Positions 34,850 to 48,690 of a DNA stretch of 64,000 bases are shown piece after piece. Every line of letters starts with the position of its first letter. Position 1 is the first letter of the stretch. The position numbers were made by a program, and so were the translations under genes. The stretch is taken from NCBI RefSeq assembly GCF_002220095.1, contig NZ_CP022372.1, forward strand, positions 1,212,501-1,276,500, in the 5' to 3' direction. The stretch comes from Bosea sp. AS-1. GTDB lineage: Bacteria > Pseudomonadota > Alphaproteobacteria > Rhizobiales > Beijerinckiaceae. The notes under the pieces were generated by a model. The model had not been told where the DNA came from. It did no database searches and saw nothing but the letters and a program-made list of their open reading frames with translations.

Positions 34850-35323
34850 ATGCGTCATTACGACCTTTCCCCCCTTTATCGCTCGACCGTCGGCTTCGAC
34901 CGCCTGTTCTCGCTCCTCGACCAGGTGACCACCGGCGAGTCGGCCCCGAGCTACCCGCCCTACAACATCGAGCGCACCGCCGAGAACGCCTACCGCATCA
35001 CCATTGCGGTCGCGGGCTTCAGCGAGGCCGACCTCTCGATCGAGAGCAAGGAGAACGCGCTGACCGTCAAGGGCGAGAAGCAGGCCAATGATAACGGCGA
35101 GAAGCGCGAGGTCCTGCATCAGGGCATTGCCGCGCGCGCCTTCGAGCGTCGTTTCCAGCTTGCCGACTATGTGCAGGTGACCGGTGCGAGCCTCGAGAAC
35201 GGCCTGCTCCATATCGACCTCGTACGCGAGATTCCCGAGGCCAAGAAGCCGCGCCAGATTCCGATCGGCACCGGCTCTGCCAAGGTCATCGAAGCCAAGG
35301 TCGAGACCGCCAAGGCTGCGTAA
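34850..35323 (+). CDS. Small heat-shock protein, Hsp20/IbpA family
   Basis: This 157-residue alpha-crystallin-domain chaperone starts MRHYDLSPLYRSTVGFDRLF, as rhizobial class A sHsps do. The crystallin domain spans about residues 38-130 (YRITIAVAGFSEADLSIE, GIAARAFERRFQLADYV, LENGLLHIDLVREIPE). The C-terminal anchoring motif is QIPI. It holds unfolding proteins soluble during heat stress. Expression is doubly heat-controlled by an RpoH promoter and a ROSE thermometer, and a strong terminator follows. Confidence 0.96.
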   Translation: MRHYDLSPLYRSTVGFDRLFSLLDQVTTGESAPSYPPYNIERTAENAYRITIAVAGFSEADLSIESKENALTVKGEKQANDNGEKREVLHQGIAARAFERRFQLADYVQVTGASLENGLLHIDLVREIPEAKKPRQIPIGTGSAKVIEAKVETAKAA

Positions 35324-35367
35324 TTCTGGCCGTGTAATCTTTCAGACCACCACGGTTTGAAAAGCGA

Positions 35368-35394
35368 GGGCTCCCGGAAACGGGAGCCCTTTTT
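35368..35394 (+). terminator. Intrinsic terminator of hsp20
   Basis: GGGCTCCCG and CGGGAGCCC form a perfect stem with a short GAAA-type loop, followed directly by T5. It lies 44 bases after the hsp20 stop. Confidence 0.93.
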
Positions 35395-35430
35395 GGTTAG
35401 CGGTGCCGCGGCATGGCGCGCGGCCCGCGA

Positions 35431-36405
35431 TCAATTCAGCGGTGCGACCGGAGCGATCGGTGTTTCAGGCTTCGGCTTGGCCGTGCCCGAATCCTGGCCC
35501 TGCACCGGCGCCAACGGCACGGTGGCCTCGGCGGAGGCCGGCGGCGGGGACGAAAGCGGCGGCTGGCGCTCGGCTTCGTCGGTGCCGCGCACATCCTGCG
35601 GGTTCACCAATCGGGGCTTCTCGCTACCGCTCGCCGGATCGACCGTTCCGGGCGAAGGCGCGGCCGGGGCGGCTGCCGGAGGCGGGGCCGCTTGCGTGGC
35701 GGGAGCGCTGGCTTCGACCGGCGGCTGCGGTGCAGGCGCGGGGGCTTTCTCCGGAGCCGGCGGGGCGGCGGGCGAGGGCGGGGTGGCCGTTGACGGCGCG
35801 CTGGCTTCAGCCGGCGGCTGCGGTGCAGGAGGTGCGCTCGGAGCCTGTTCCGGAGCGGCTGGCATGGCGGGGGCGAGCGGAACGACGGTCGCTGGTGCGC
35901 TCGCCTCCGCCGGGGGCTTCAGCTCGGCCGGGCGCTGCGGAGGCCTCGGCACGAGGCGCGGGTGCGGCGGCTCGCGCTCCTGCTGCGGATCGATCCGCGC
36001 GATGTCCGGTCCCTGGCCGGCCTGGCTGCCGCGCAGTGGCACGCGGCGGATCAGATTGCCGGCGAAGGCATCGAGGATCAGCCGCTGGCGCTGGCCGTTC
36101 GCCCGCATGCCGTCGACGACATAGGTGTCGTCGTTGCGGTAGAGCCTGTCGATCCGGACGAAGCCATAAGTCTCGGCGGCGATGCGCCGGATATCGCGCT
36201 GCGTCACCGGTTCGGCGATGCGCGGGGCGTAGCGGTAGCCATAGCCGTAGCCATAGGCCGGCGGATAAGGCACCACCGGTACCGGATCATACTCGTCATA
36301 ATAATAGTACTGGGCGGCGGCGCCTCCCGCCGAGCCGGCGAGCGCACCGGCCACGGCCAGACCCATCAGACCGATGCGCCTCGACGCGGTCGAACGTTTT
36401 GCCAT
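35431..36405 (-). CDS. Secreted proline/alanine-rich protein with Tyr/Gly-rich N-terminus
   Basis: I recognise no named family. The 324-residue product has a signal peptide to about residue 32 (GAAAQ), a Tyr/Gly/Pro-rich stretch (33-62) and a small conserved-looking domain (66-121: VTQRDIRRIAAETYGFVRI, LILDAFAGNLIRRVP). A long disordered tail follows. The tail contains three imperfect repeats of 31-33 residues that begin PPAEASAP or PPVEASAP at residues 164, 197 and 228. Such proteins are common envelope hypotheticals in Hyphomicrobiales. The start at 36405 places the signal correctly. Confidence 0.75.
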   Translation of the reverse strand: MAKRSTASRRIGLMGLAVAGALAGSAGGAAAQYYYYDEYDPVPVVPYPPAYGYGYGYRYAPRIAEPVTQRDIRRIAAETYGFVRIDRLYRNDDTYVVDGMRANGQRQRLILDAFAGNLIRRVPLRGSQAGQGPDIARIDPQQEREPPHPRLVPRPPQRPAELKPPAEASAPATVVPLAPAMPAAPEQAPSAPPAPQPPAEASAPSTATPPSPAAPPAPEKAPAPAPQPPVEASAPATQAAPPPAAAPAAPSPGTVDPASGSEKPRLVNPQDVRGTDEAERQPPLSSPPPASAEATVPLAPVQGQDSGTAKPKPETPIAPVAPLN

Positions 36406-36527
36406 GCTATCCTTCCTTAACGGGTGTCGCACGGCTTTCAGTTTTCCTTAGCGATTGCGGCAGGCATGGGGCCGCGGCGCGCCGAAACGCCGCCGTTCGA
36501 TCGCAGCGTGCTCTTTTGCTCCGACTG

Positions 36528-37583
36528 TCAGCCGGAGATCGTCTCGATCAGCCGGTCGACGGCGCCGAGTTCGGTCGCGAAAGACATGACGAAGCGGCCG
36601 ACGATCTCACCGTCCCGCAAGGCGTTCTCGGGGGCGAGCGAGCGATCCGACCAGGAGTGATAGCGCACCCCGGCCGCGCTCAGCCGCTGTTGCGTTGCGG
36701 CGGGCAGGACCAGGAAGACCTCGTTGGCCTGGCTCGGCCAGGCGAGGCGCGCATGGCTGCCATTGCCGACCGCGTCGGCGAGGCGCTTCGCCTGCGCATT
36801 GGCGTGGCGGGCGAGATCGAGCCAGTGGTCGTCGGCCAGCAGGGCTTCGAACTGGGCGCCGAGGAAGCGGCCTTTCGACAGCGTCTGGCCGGCGCGCTTG
36901 CGCCGCCACTTCATCTCCTCTGCCTGGGCCGGATCGAAGAAGACCACGGCTTCCACCGCCCAGGCGCCGTTCTTGGTGCCGCCGAAGGAAAGCACGTCGA
37001 TGCCCACCTTCCAGGTGATCTCGGCCGGCGTGCAGCCGAGGGTGGCGACCGCATTGGCGAACCGGGAGCCGTCCATGTGGAATGTCAGGCGGCGGGCGGT
37101 GACAGCCTCTTTCAGGGCGCGAACCTCGGCCGGCGTATAGATCGTGCCGCATTCCGTCGCCTGGGTGATCGACAGAGCTTGTGCCTGAACGTTGTGGAAG
37201 CTGCCCTCGTTCAGATAGCCGAGGGCACGCGTCACCGCTGCGGGAGCAAGCTTGCCACCGATGCCGGGAAGGTCGACCAGCTTGGCGCCGTTGCTGAAGA
37301 ATTCGGGCGCGCCGCACTCGTCCTCGACGATGTGGCTCTCCTCATGGGTGAGGATGGCGCCCCAGGGCTTGACGACGCTGGCCAGCGCCAGCGCGTTCGC
37401 CGCCGTGCCCGTTGTCACCAGGAAGGCCGCGACCTCGCGTTCGAACAGCGCGGAGAGACGCTCCTCGACGCGCTTCGTCCAGTCGTCGCTGCCATAGCCG
37501 GAGGCTGGTCCGGCATTGGCGGCGGCGAGGGCGGCCATGACGCGGGGGCTCGCGCCGGCGGTGTTGTCGCTGATGAAGTTCAT
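36528..37583 (-). CDS. ltaE: Low-specificity L-threonine aldolase
   Basis: This 351-residue fold-type I PLP enzyme splits L-threonine or L-allo-threonine into glycine and acetaldehyde. The PLP lysine is in SFGGTKNG, and HMDGSRFANA and FISDNTAGASPRV are family motifs. ATG 37583 gives the conserved N-terminus MNFISDN. It is transcribed divergently from gltB across 606 bases. No further operon partner is visible. Confidence 0.93.
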   Translation of the reverse strand: MNFISDNTAGASPRVMAALAAANAGPASGYGSDDWTKRVEERLSALFEREVAAFLVTTGTAANALALASVVKPWGAILTHEESHIVEDECGAPEFFSNGAKLVDLPGIGGKLAPAAVTRALGYLNEGSFHNVQAQALSITQATECGTIYTPAEVRALKEAVTARRLTFHMDGSRFANAVATLGCTPAEITWKVGIDVLSFGGTKNGAWAVEAVVFFDPAQAEEMKWRRKRAGQTLSKGRFLGAQFEALLADDHWLDLARHANAQAKRLADAVGNGSHARLAWPSQANEVFLVLPAATQQRLSAAGVRYHSWSDRSLAPENALRDGEIVGRFVMSFATELGAVDRLIETISG

Positions 37584-38189
37584 GGCGGAAGGGTTACGAG
37601 GCGGGCCGGTTTCTGCCAAGCGACGGGGATGGAGAGGGGGGCTGCGCGGCGCGCCGGTCGAAAACCGGCCAGAACAAGAAGCGTGCCGTCCGAGTCAGGC
37701 TTTCATTCCGGAAATGTCTGGCGCAGATTCGATTTTGCAATAAAATTTCGCTGCAGCGCGAAATCGGCGCTTGTGCGCAGATTGGAATTCTGGCAAGTTC
37801 ATCGCAATAGGACAGTGTTGCTGTCCCATTTTTCATCGCGCCGACCAAAAGCCATTCCAGGCTCCAGGTCGCGCCGTCGCAACGGAGCGGAGCATGACGA
37901 GGGGCCAGGCCAATGATGCCAAAGCCGACCGTACGTGCGCCGTCCGTAAAACGACGGCCTGAGACAGGCGCGGCCGGGCGATAGCGAGCCCGAAGCGCCT
38001 GCGGAGGACGCGGGCGCGGTGGAAACAAAGCGCAAGTAAGCCTCCGACGAGACGACGGCCGACCCGCCTTGGCCTCATCCGCGCTGCCCGTCGGTAGCGC
38101 CGGTGCCGTGGCCTGCCGCGGGAAGGATTGTGACTGACGGTCTGTCCGCCGGTGAAGAGCCAGCGGGGTTCTGGGGAGCAGGTTTGACG
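37584..38189. other. Long gltB upstream region with repeats and hairpins
   Basis: No gene is credible in this 606-base gap. It holds two copies of GCGCAGATT (37721-37729 and 37775-37783) and the dyad ATTTCGC-TGCAGC-GCGAAAT (37745-37764). A terminator-like hairpin follows at 37810-37833. The rest, to 38189, is GC-rich with no clear signal. It probably contains the ltaE and gltB promoters and a regulated gltB leader. Confidence 0.55.
37810..37833 (+). terminator. Terminator-like hairpin in the gltB leader
   Basis: GGACAG-TGTTG-CTGTCC is followed by CATTTTT. The stem is only 6 bp but the T tract is good. It lies about 360 bases before gltB on the same strand, so it may be an attenuator or the end of a short transcript rather than a normal gene terminator. 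Confidence 0.5.
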
Positions 38190-42878
<4,689 letters not shown>

Positions 42879-42973
42879 ACGAAACGCCACCCGCCGGGGC
42901 TTGCGCCCCGGTATCTCGATCAGATTAAGGCACGCGCACGGGGACGCCCCGCGCACACGGCGAGAGAAACGGT

Positions 42974-44398
42974 ATGGGCAAGGTCACGGGCTTTCTCGAA
43001 TACGACCGGCAGGAGCAGAAGTATCAGCTCGCCGGCGACCGCATCCGGCACTTCCGGGAGTTCACACTTCCGCTGGAGGAGCGCGACATCAAGAAGCAGG
43101 CGGCGCGCTGCATGGATTGCGGCATCCCCTTCTGCCATGGGCCGACCGGCTGCCCGGTGCACAACCAGATTCCGGACTGGAACGAGCTGGTCTATTCCGG
43201 GGGCTGGGAGGACGCGCTGCGCAACCTCCATTCCACCAACAACTTCCCGGAATTCACCGGTCGCATCTGCCCCGCGCCTTGCGAGGAAGCCTGCACGCTC
43301 AACCTCGAGAACATGCCGGTGACGATCAAGACGATCGAGCAGGCGATCGCCGACAAGGGCTGGCAGGAAGGTTGGATCGCCCCCGAGATCCCGGCGAAGC
43401 GCACCGGCAAGCGCATCGCCATCGTCGGCTCCGGTCCGGCGGGCATGGCCGCGGCGCAGCAGCTCGCCCGCGTCGGCCATGATGTCCATCTCTATGAGCG
43501 CGAGGCCAAGGCCGGCGGCCTGCTGCGCTACGGCATTCCCGACTTCAAGATGGAAAAGAAGCACATCGACCGCCGGGTGAAGCAGATGGAGGCGGAAGGC
43601 GTGACCTTCCACTACAACGCCAATGTCGGCGTGACGCTGCCCTTCGCGAAGCTCGTCGCCGAGCATGATGCGGTGCTGATGACGGGCGGGGCGGAAGCGC
43701 CGCGCGATCCCGGCCTGCCGGAGACCAATCTCTCGGGCGTGCATTACGCGATGCCGTACCTCACCCAGCAGAACAAGCGCGTCGGCGGCGAGGATGTCTC
43801 GAACGAGGCGCCGATCCTGGCGGCCGGCAAGCATGTCGTGGTGGTTGGCGGCGGCGATACCGCCTCCGACTGCGTCGGCACGGCCTTCCGCCAGGGCGCA
43901 CTCTCGGTGACGCAGCTCGACATCCGGCCGATGGCGCCGGAGATGGAGGACAAGCTCACCGTCTGGCCGTACTGGCCGACGAAGTTCCGTACCTCCTCCT
44001 CGCAGGCCGAGGGTGCCGAGCGCGAATTCCAGGCGGCGACGCTCGGGCTCGAAGGCCGCAACGGTCGCCTCACCGGCGTGAAGTGCGCCCGCGTCGACGA
44101 GAAGCGCAAGCCGATCCCCGGCACCGAATTCGTGCTCCAGGCCGACCTCTGCTTCCTCGCCATCGGCTTCGCCGGCTCGGTGATCGAGGGCATGATCGCG
44201 CAGTCGGGCGTGGGCGTGGACAAGCGCGCCAACGTCGTCGCCAATGACCGCGACTACAAGACCAGCGTCGACAAGGTCTTCGTCGCCGGCGACATGCGCC
44301 GTGGCCAGTCGTTGGTCGTCTGGGCGATCCGCGAGGGCCGCCAAGCGGCGCATGCCATCGACAAGCAGCTGATGGGGGAGACCATCCTGCCGATGTGA
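42974..44398 (+). CDS. gltD: Glutamate synthase small subunit
   Basis: This 474-residue iron-sulfur flavoprotein passes electrons from NADPH to GltB. The N-terminal cysteine clusters [15 protein letters not shown] and CPAPCEEAC bind 4Fe-4S centres. The FAD site is [17 protein letters not shown] and the NADPH site is [13 protein letters not shown]. The C-terminal [17 protein letters not shown] is typical. It is co-transcribed with gltB. Confidence 0.97.
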   Translation: MGKVTGFLEYDRQEQKYQLAGDRIRHFREFTLPLEERDIKKQAARCMDCGIPFCHGPTGCPVHNQIPDWNELVYSGGWEDALRNLHSTNNFPEFTGRICPAPCEEACTLNLENMPVTIKTIEQAIADKGWQEGWIAPEIPAKRTGKRIAIVGSGPAGMAAAQQLARVGHDVHLYEREAKAGGLLRYGIPDFKMEKKHIDRRVKQMEAEGVTFHYNANVGVTLPFAKLVAEHDAVLMTGGAEAPRDPGLPETNLSGVHYAMPYLTQQNKRVGGEDVSNEAPILAAGKHVVVVGGGDTASDCVGTAFRQGALSVTQLDIRPMAPEMEDKLTVWPYWPTKFRTSSSQAEGAEREFQAATLGLEGRNGRLTGVKCARVDEKRKPIPGTEFVLQADLCFLAIGFAGSVIEGMIAQSGVGVDKRANVVANDRDYKTSVDKVFVAGDMRRGQSLVVWAIREGRQAAHAIDKQLMGETILPM

Positions 44399-44629
44399 GC
44401 CGGATCGCCGGGCGGCTCTGGTCATCCGCGCCGGCTTCGCTATGTTCGCTGCCATGGAATCGAGTCAGAAGGGGAAGCAGGCGCCGCGCCGTCGCTTCCA
44501 TTGCCGCACCCGAGGACCTGTTTTCGCCCCGCGCTTCACTTCGCGGGGCTGACAGGAGCCGCATCGTCGTCTCGTCGTCAGCCTTTTTGGGCGCGCTTGC
44601 TTGCGTCTGACTGACTTCACGAGATTCCG

Positions 44630-46144
44630 ATGTCCCTGATCGCCATCAAAGACCTTTCGCTCATCCGCACCGAGACCCTGTTCGCCGGGCTCGATCTCTC
44701 CATCGCCAAGGGCGACCGTCTCGGCCTCGTCGCTGCCAATGGCCGCGGCAAATCCTCGCTCCTGCGCATCCTGGCCAGCGAGGAGGAGGCGACCGGAGGG
44801 GCGCTGACCCGGTCGCGCGGTCTTGTCGCCGCCTTCGCGCCGCAGGACCCGCCGACACGTCTGCTCGCGATGAGCCTCTACGATGCCGTGCGCGATGCGC
44901 TCGATGCCGAGGCGGCCGAAACGGAGAGCTGGCGGGTCGATGTGCTGCTCGACGACCTCGCCGTCGACGAGGCCTTGCGCAGCCGCCCTGTCGGCAGCCT
45001 GTCAGGTGGCTGGCAGCGCAGCATGCTGCTGGCGCGGGCGGCGGTGATCGAGCCCGACCTCCTCCTGCTCGACGAACCGACCAACCATCTCGACCTGGCG
45101 CGGATCGGCGTGCTTGAGCGCTTTCTTGCCGGCCTGCCGCGTGATTGCGCCGTCGTGGTCGCGAGTCATGACCGCGCCTTCCTCGACGACATCAGCAGCC
45201 GGACCCTGTTCCTGCGCCCGACGGAGAGCGCTGATTTCGCCCTGCCGTATTCGCGCGCCCTGCAGGCGCTCGAGGAGCGCGACGCAGCGCGCGGCCGGCA
45301 GTTCGAGAACGACATGCGCAAGGTCAGGGCCCTGCGGCAGCAGGCGGCCAAGCTCAAGAACATCGGCATCAATTCCGGCTCCGACCTGCTGGTGGTCAAG
45401 ACGAAGCAACTGTCCGAGCGCGCCGACAAGCTGGAGGGGAGTGCCCGGCCGGCCCACAAGGAGCGCTCCGCAGGGGCGATCAGGCTCGCCAACAGCGGTA
45501 GCCATGCCAAGGCGCTGGTCGCGATCAAGGACACGGTGATCGCGACGCCGGATGGGCGGCCGCTCTTCCGAACCGGCCAGCTCTGGATCGAGAACGGCGA
45601 CCGGATCGCCCTGCTCGGCGCCAATGGCACCGGCAAGACGCGCTTCGTCGCGCGGCTGCGGGCGGCGCTCGGCGGCGACGATCCGGAGATCCGCGGCGCG
45701 GCGAGCCTGAAGCTCGGCCATTCCGACCAGGCACTGTCGCAGCTCGATGCCTGGGTGACGCCCTGGGAGGCGGTGAAACGGTCGAGCGATGTCGGAGATC
45801 AGCTTGCCCGCACGCTGCTGGCGGGCGCAGGGATCGCGAGCGAGGCCCAGTCCGCGCCGATCTCCCGGTTCTCGGGCGGGCAGAAGGCACGGCTCGCGAT
45901 GCTGCTGCTGCGCCTCGCGCAGCCGAACTTCTACCTGCTCGACGAGCCGACCAACCATCTCGATATCGAGGGGCAGGACAGGCTGGAGCGCGAGTTGATC
46001 GAGCACGAACCGGCTTGCCTGCTGGTCAGCCATGACCGCGCCTTCGTCCGCGCGGTGGCGACGCGCATCTGGGTGATCGACGGCAAGAGGCTGGTCGAGG
46101 TCGACGACCCCGATCCGATCTTCGACCGTCTGATGGCGGGATGA
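44630..46144 (+). CDS. ABC-F family ATPase
   Basis: This soluble protein (504 residues) has two tandem ATPase domains and no membrane segments. The first has Walker A ANGRGKSS, signature LSGGWQRSM and Walker B LLLLDEPTNHLD. The second has GANGTGKTR, FSGGQKARLAML and YLLDEPTNHLD. A charged helical linker lies between them (about residues 205-285). ABC-F proteins act on ribosomes, in translation-factor or antibiotic-protection roles. It is on the short side for the family. It is convergent with a DUF3859 gene. Confidence 0.9.
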   Translation: MSLIAIKDLSLIRTETLFAGLDLSIAKGDRLGLVAANGRGKSSLLRILASEEEATGGALTRSRGLVAAFAPQDPPTRLLAMSLYDAVRDALDAEAAETESWRVDVLLDDLAVDEALRSRPVGSLSGGWQRSMLLARAAVIEPDLLLLDEPTNHLDLARIGVLERFLAGLPRDCAVVVASHDRAFLDDISSRTLFLRPTESADFALPYSRALQALEERDAARGRQFENDMRKVRALRQQAAKLKNIGINSGSDLLVVKTKQLSERADKLEGSARPAHKERSAGAIRLANSGSHAKALVAIKDTVIATPDGRPLFRTGQLWIENGDRIALLGANGTGKTRFVARLRAALGGDDPEIRGAASLKLGHSDQALSQLDAWVTPWEAVKRSSDVGDQLARTLLAGAGIASEAQSAPISRFSGGQKARLAMLLLRLAQPNFYLLDEPTNHLDIEGQDRLERELIEHEPACLLVSHDRAFVRAVATRIWVIDGKRLVEVDDPDPIFDRLMAG

Positions 46145-46168
46145 TCGGGATCGAGTGCAGCAGTGTGG

Positions 46169-46699
46169 CTAGCCGACGCCGCAATCGGAGTTGGGCGCGC
46201 CGGGCGGGATGGAGACGGTGAACTCCTTCCGCGCGATCTCCTGCCCACTGGCCGAGATGACGAAGGTCCAGCGGCCCGGCTCCATTTCCCACTCATGGTC
46301 GAAGGTAAAACCGATATGGGTGACACCATTGACCACGGCACTCGGGAAGCGGTCCTCGGCACTGGTCTTGCCGTCGGGGCGGGTGAAGCGCGGATGCTCG
46401 ACGCGAACGGAGACCCGTCCCGGCAGCACGCGCGGAATGGCGTCGGTCAGCGCGAGCGAGAGACCGAAGTTCCGGCACAGCCGTGCCTCGACGCGATCCG
46501 TGCGCTCGAGGTAGCGGATGTTCTTCATCTCGCGCGCGGGTTCGAGGCCGGCCTGGCCGGGGGTTGGCGTTGCCTCGAGGCGGCGTCCGACGGTGACGCC
46601 GAAATCGATGATCTCGCCTTTTGGCGCGGCCGCGGCGGGGCCAGCTATGGCAGCGAGGGCCATGATGGCCATTACAGCCGCGGGTCGGCGTTTGCTCAT
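46169..46699 (-). CDS. DUF3859 domain protein, secreted
   Basis: This 176-residue protein has a signal peptide ending in GPAAAAP near residue 26. The domain begins EIIDFGVTVGRR and contains HIGFTFDHEWEMEPGRWTF and the ending RKEFTVS, matching DUF3859. That family is a periplasmic beta-sandwich of unknown function. Two cysteines (CRNFG and SDCGVG) could form a disulfide. It is convergent with the ABC-F gene. Confidence 0.82.
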   Translation of the reverse strand: MSKRRPAAVMAIMALAAIAGPAAAAPKGEIIDFGVTVGRRLEATPTPGQAGLEPAREMKNIRYLERTDRVEARLCRNFGLSLALTDAIPRVLPGRVSVRVEHPRFTRPDGKTSAEDRFPSAVVNGVTHIGFTFDHEWEMEPGRWTFVISASGQEIARKEFTVSIPPGAPNSDCGVG

Positions 46700-46831
46700 G
46701 GGGCGTCTGCAGTCCTGCTTTCGCCCCTAATATTGAACTTGGCTGGCTGGCCGGTCAAAGATCGCACTGCCGAGGACCGATCGCTCCGGCAATTCCCGAT
46801 AGGACCACAACCTTCCGCCTGAGGTCGTCGC

Positions 46832-47395
46832 ATGCCGAAGCAAGCCATGCCGCACCCGGTTCTTGCGACGACGCGCCTGCGCTTGCGCCAGTTTCGCAGC
46901 GACGACGTCGATGGGATGCATGAGTGCTTCGCCGATCCCGGCGCGATGCGCTTCTGGAATCAGCCAGTCTATACGAAGCGTATCGAAACCGAGCGCTCGG
47001 TGCGCAGCTTCATCGACTGTACGCCGTCCTACTATCGGTTCTGGGCAGTGGCGGATGCTGGAACGGATCGCTGCCTCGGACTCGTCAACTATCACGACGG
47101 CCATATCCGCAGTAAACGGGCGAGTATCGGCTACATGATAAACCCCGCGCTTCACCGGCAGGGTATCGCGACTGAAGCGGTCACGGCGATGCTCGATTTC
47201 TGCTTCGTCGAGCTTGGCCTGCACCGTCTCCAGGCCTTCATCCATCCGGATAATCACCCGTCGGTTCGCCTGGTCGAGAAGTTCCGGTTTCGCCGTGAGG
47301 GTCTGCTGCGCGACAATCTGCGCGTCGGGGAGGTCTGGCGCGACGATGTGCTCTATGCGCTGCTCGCGGACGAGTGGCGCAACGCGGCGCGGTGA
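46832..47395 (+). CDS. GNAT family N-acetyltransferase (RimJ/RimL-like)
   Basis: This 187-residue protein has the GNAT fold. The N-terminal strand is TTRLRLRQFRSDDVDGM, the acetyl-CoA loop is NPALHRQGIATEAVTAML, and NHPSVRLVEKFRFRREG is the typical RimJ/RimL motif. It transfers acetyl to a protein N-terminus or small molecule; the substrate is unknown. It stands alone between two minus-strand genes. Confidence 0.88.
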   Translation: MPKQAMPHPVLATTRLRLRQFRSDDVDGMHECFADPGAMRFWNQPVYTKRIETERSVRSFIDCTPSYYRFWAVADAGTDRCLGLVNYHDGHIRSKRASIGYMINPALHRQGIATEAVTAMLDFCFVELGLHRLQAFIHPDNHPSVRLVEKFRFRREGLLRDNLRVGEVWRDDVLYALLADEWRNAAR

Positions 47396-47426
47396 TCCGA
47401 AGCTGCCCGAAGAGGGGGCGGGGCCC

Positions 47427-48632
47427 TCAGCGTGGCCAGCGGTAGTCGTCGATCCGCCCGGGCACCGGCTCGGGCGCGATGCCCTGGCCGAAGACGCGTT
47501 CGAGCTGGGTAGCGGCATCGCCGCGCCCGCGCGCTTCGGCGATCGAGGCGAGGAGCGGCTGCTCCGACGGCGCCGCCTGCCCGGTCAACGGCTGGATCGG
47601 CCCGGCTAGCGGGCGGGCCTGCAGCGCCGGTGGCAGGCCGATCGTCGGCACGCCGGCTGCCATCTGGTCAATCAGGCGCTCGACGCCACCAGGCTGCAAT
47701 TCAGGTGCGGTCGGGGCGCCGGTTTCGGGCGCGACCGGCAGCGCGATGACGTTGCTCTGCGGCGCCGCCTCGATGATCCGGCGGATGACGAGATCGACGA
47801 AATGCGCGGCCTTGCGGGCGCCGGCCTTGGTGAAGTGCACGCCGTCCCCGAGCCGCAGGCGCGTCGGCTGGCCGGAGACATCAGGGCCGGTCGCGGCATA
47901 GCGGTTCTCGGCATCGACGAAGCCGCCCCAGAGATCGACATATTGCCCGCCGGCCTTCTCGACGCGTTCGCGGAAGAGTTCGTTCAACGTGACGAGGTCG
48001 GCGGAGAGCCGGGCGTTCTGCATGGGCGGCGCACCGACCCAGATCAGCGGGATGCGCTTGGCGGCGAAGGCGTTGGCAAGCGCATCGATGCGCTCGCGAT
48101 AAAGTTCGAGCCAGCGCGGGCTCATGGGCTCCTGGACGATGTCGCCGTCGCGGATCGGCTGGCGGTCGTTGAGGCCGATCAGCATCACCGCGATCGTGAT
48201 TTTCTGATCGCTGGCCAGAAGCTCCGAGACGGCCTTGGGCCAGTCGTAGAAATCGGTGCGGACGAGGCCGGAATCCGGCTTCGCACGGTGGATGACCTCG
48301 ACATCCGGGCGGTTGTTCAGAGCGTCGTCGAGGCCATCGGCCAGGAGATTGGCGAGGGAATCGCCCATTACCACGACATGATGGGCGACATCGACCTTCG
48401 GGATGATCGGGTCGTCGCGGACGACGACGGGCGCGGAAGGCCGACGCCGTGCCGCCGGCGCGGCGCGCTGGCGCGGCTGCTGCGGCTGCGTGGTCGGCTT
48501 GGCGGGCAGTTGCCAGAAAAGCTGGAACAGGCTGCGCTGCTGCGGCGGCTGCTGGGCGAGCGAGATGGGGCCGCCGGTCAACAGGAGCAGGCAGGCGGCG
48601 CAGAGAACCATGATGAGCGAGCGCAGGCGCAT
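47427..48632 (-). CDS. SGNH/GDSL hydrolase, DUF459 family
   Basis: This 401-residue exported protein has an N-terminal signal ending near SLAQQ (residue 27) and a proline/glutamine-rich linker to about residue 75. The SGNH catalytic blocks follow: VVMGDSLANLL (Ser), LIGLNDRQP, and GDGVHFTKAG (Asp-x-x-His). Such periplasmic enzymes are often O-acetyl esterases acting on glycans. It lies 58 bases after the lytic transglycosylase gene, suggesting a shared operon in cell-wall metabolism. The start at 48632 is preferred over upstream frames because it gives the signal peptide. Confidence 0.83.
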   Translation of the reverse strand: MRLRSLIMVLCAACLLLLTGGPISLAQQPPQQRSLFQLFWQLPAKPTTQPQQPRQRAAPAARRRPSAPVVVRDDPIIPKVDVAHHVVVMGDSLANLLADGLDDALNNRPDVEVIHRAKPDSGLVRTDFYDWPKAVSELLASDQKITIAVMLIGLNDRQPIRDGDIVQEPMSPRWLELYRERIDALANAFAAKRIPLIWVGAPPMQNARLSADLVTLNELFRERVEKAGGQYVDLWGGFVDAENRYAATGPDVSGQPTRLRLGDGVHFTKAGARKAAHFVDLVIRRIIEAAPQSNVIALPVAPETGAPTAPELQPGGVERLIDQMAAGVPTIGLPPALQARPLAGPIQPLTGQAAPSEQPLLASIAEARGRGDAATQLERVFGQGIAPEPVPGRIDDYRWPR

Positions 48633-48690
48633 CAGCCATCCGATCCAGAGGCTCGTGACGGACCCAATATAGGGCAGGCCCTGCCCGGAG

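Noticed and set aside
42894..42911. CCGGGG/CCCCGG hairpin between gltB and gltD as a terminator
   Set aside because: There is no T tract and gltD follows in the same direction. It is more likely an intercistronic RNA stem than a terminator.
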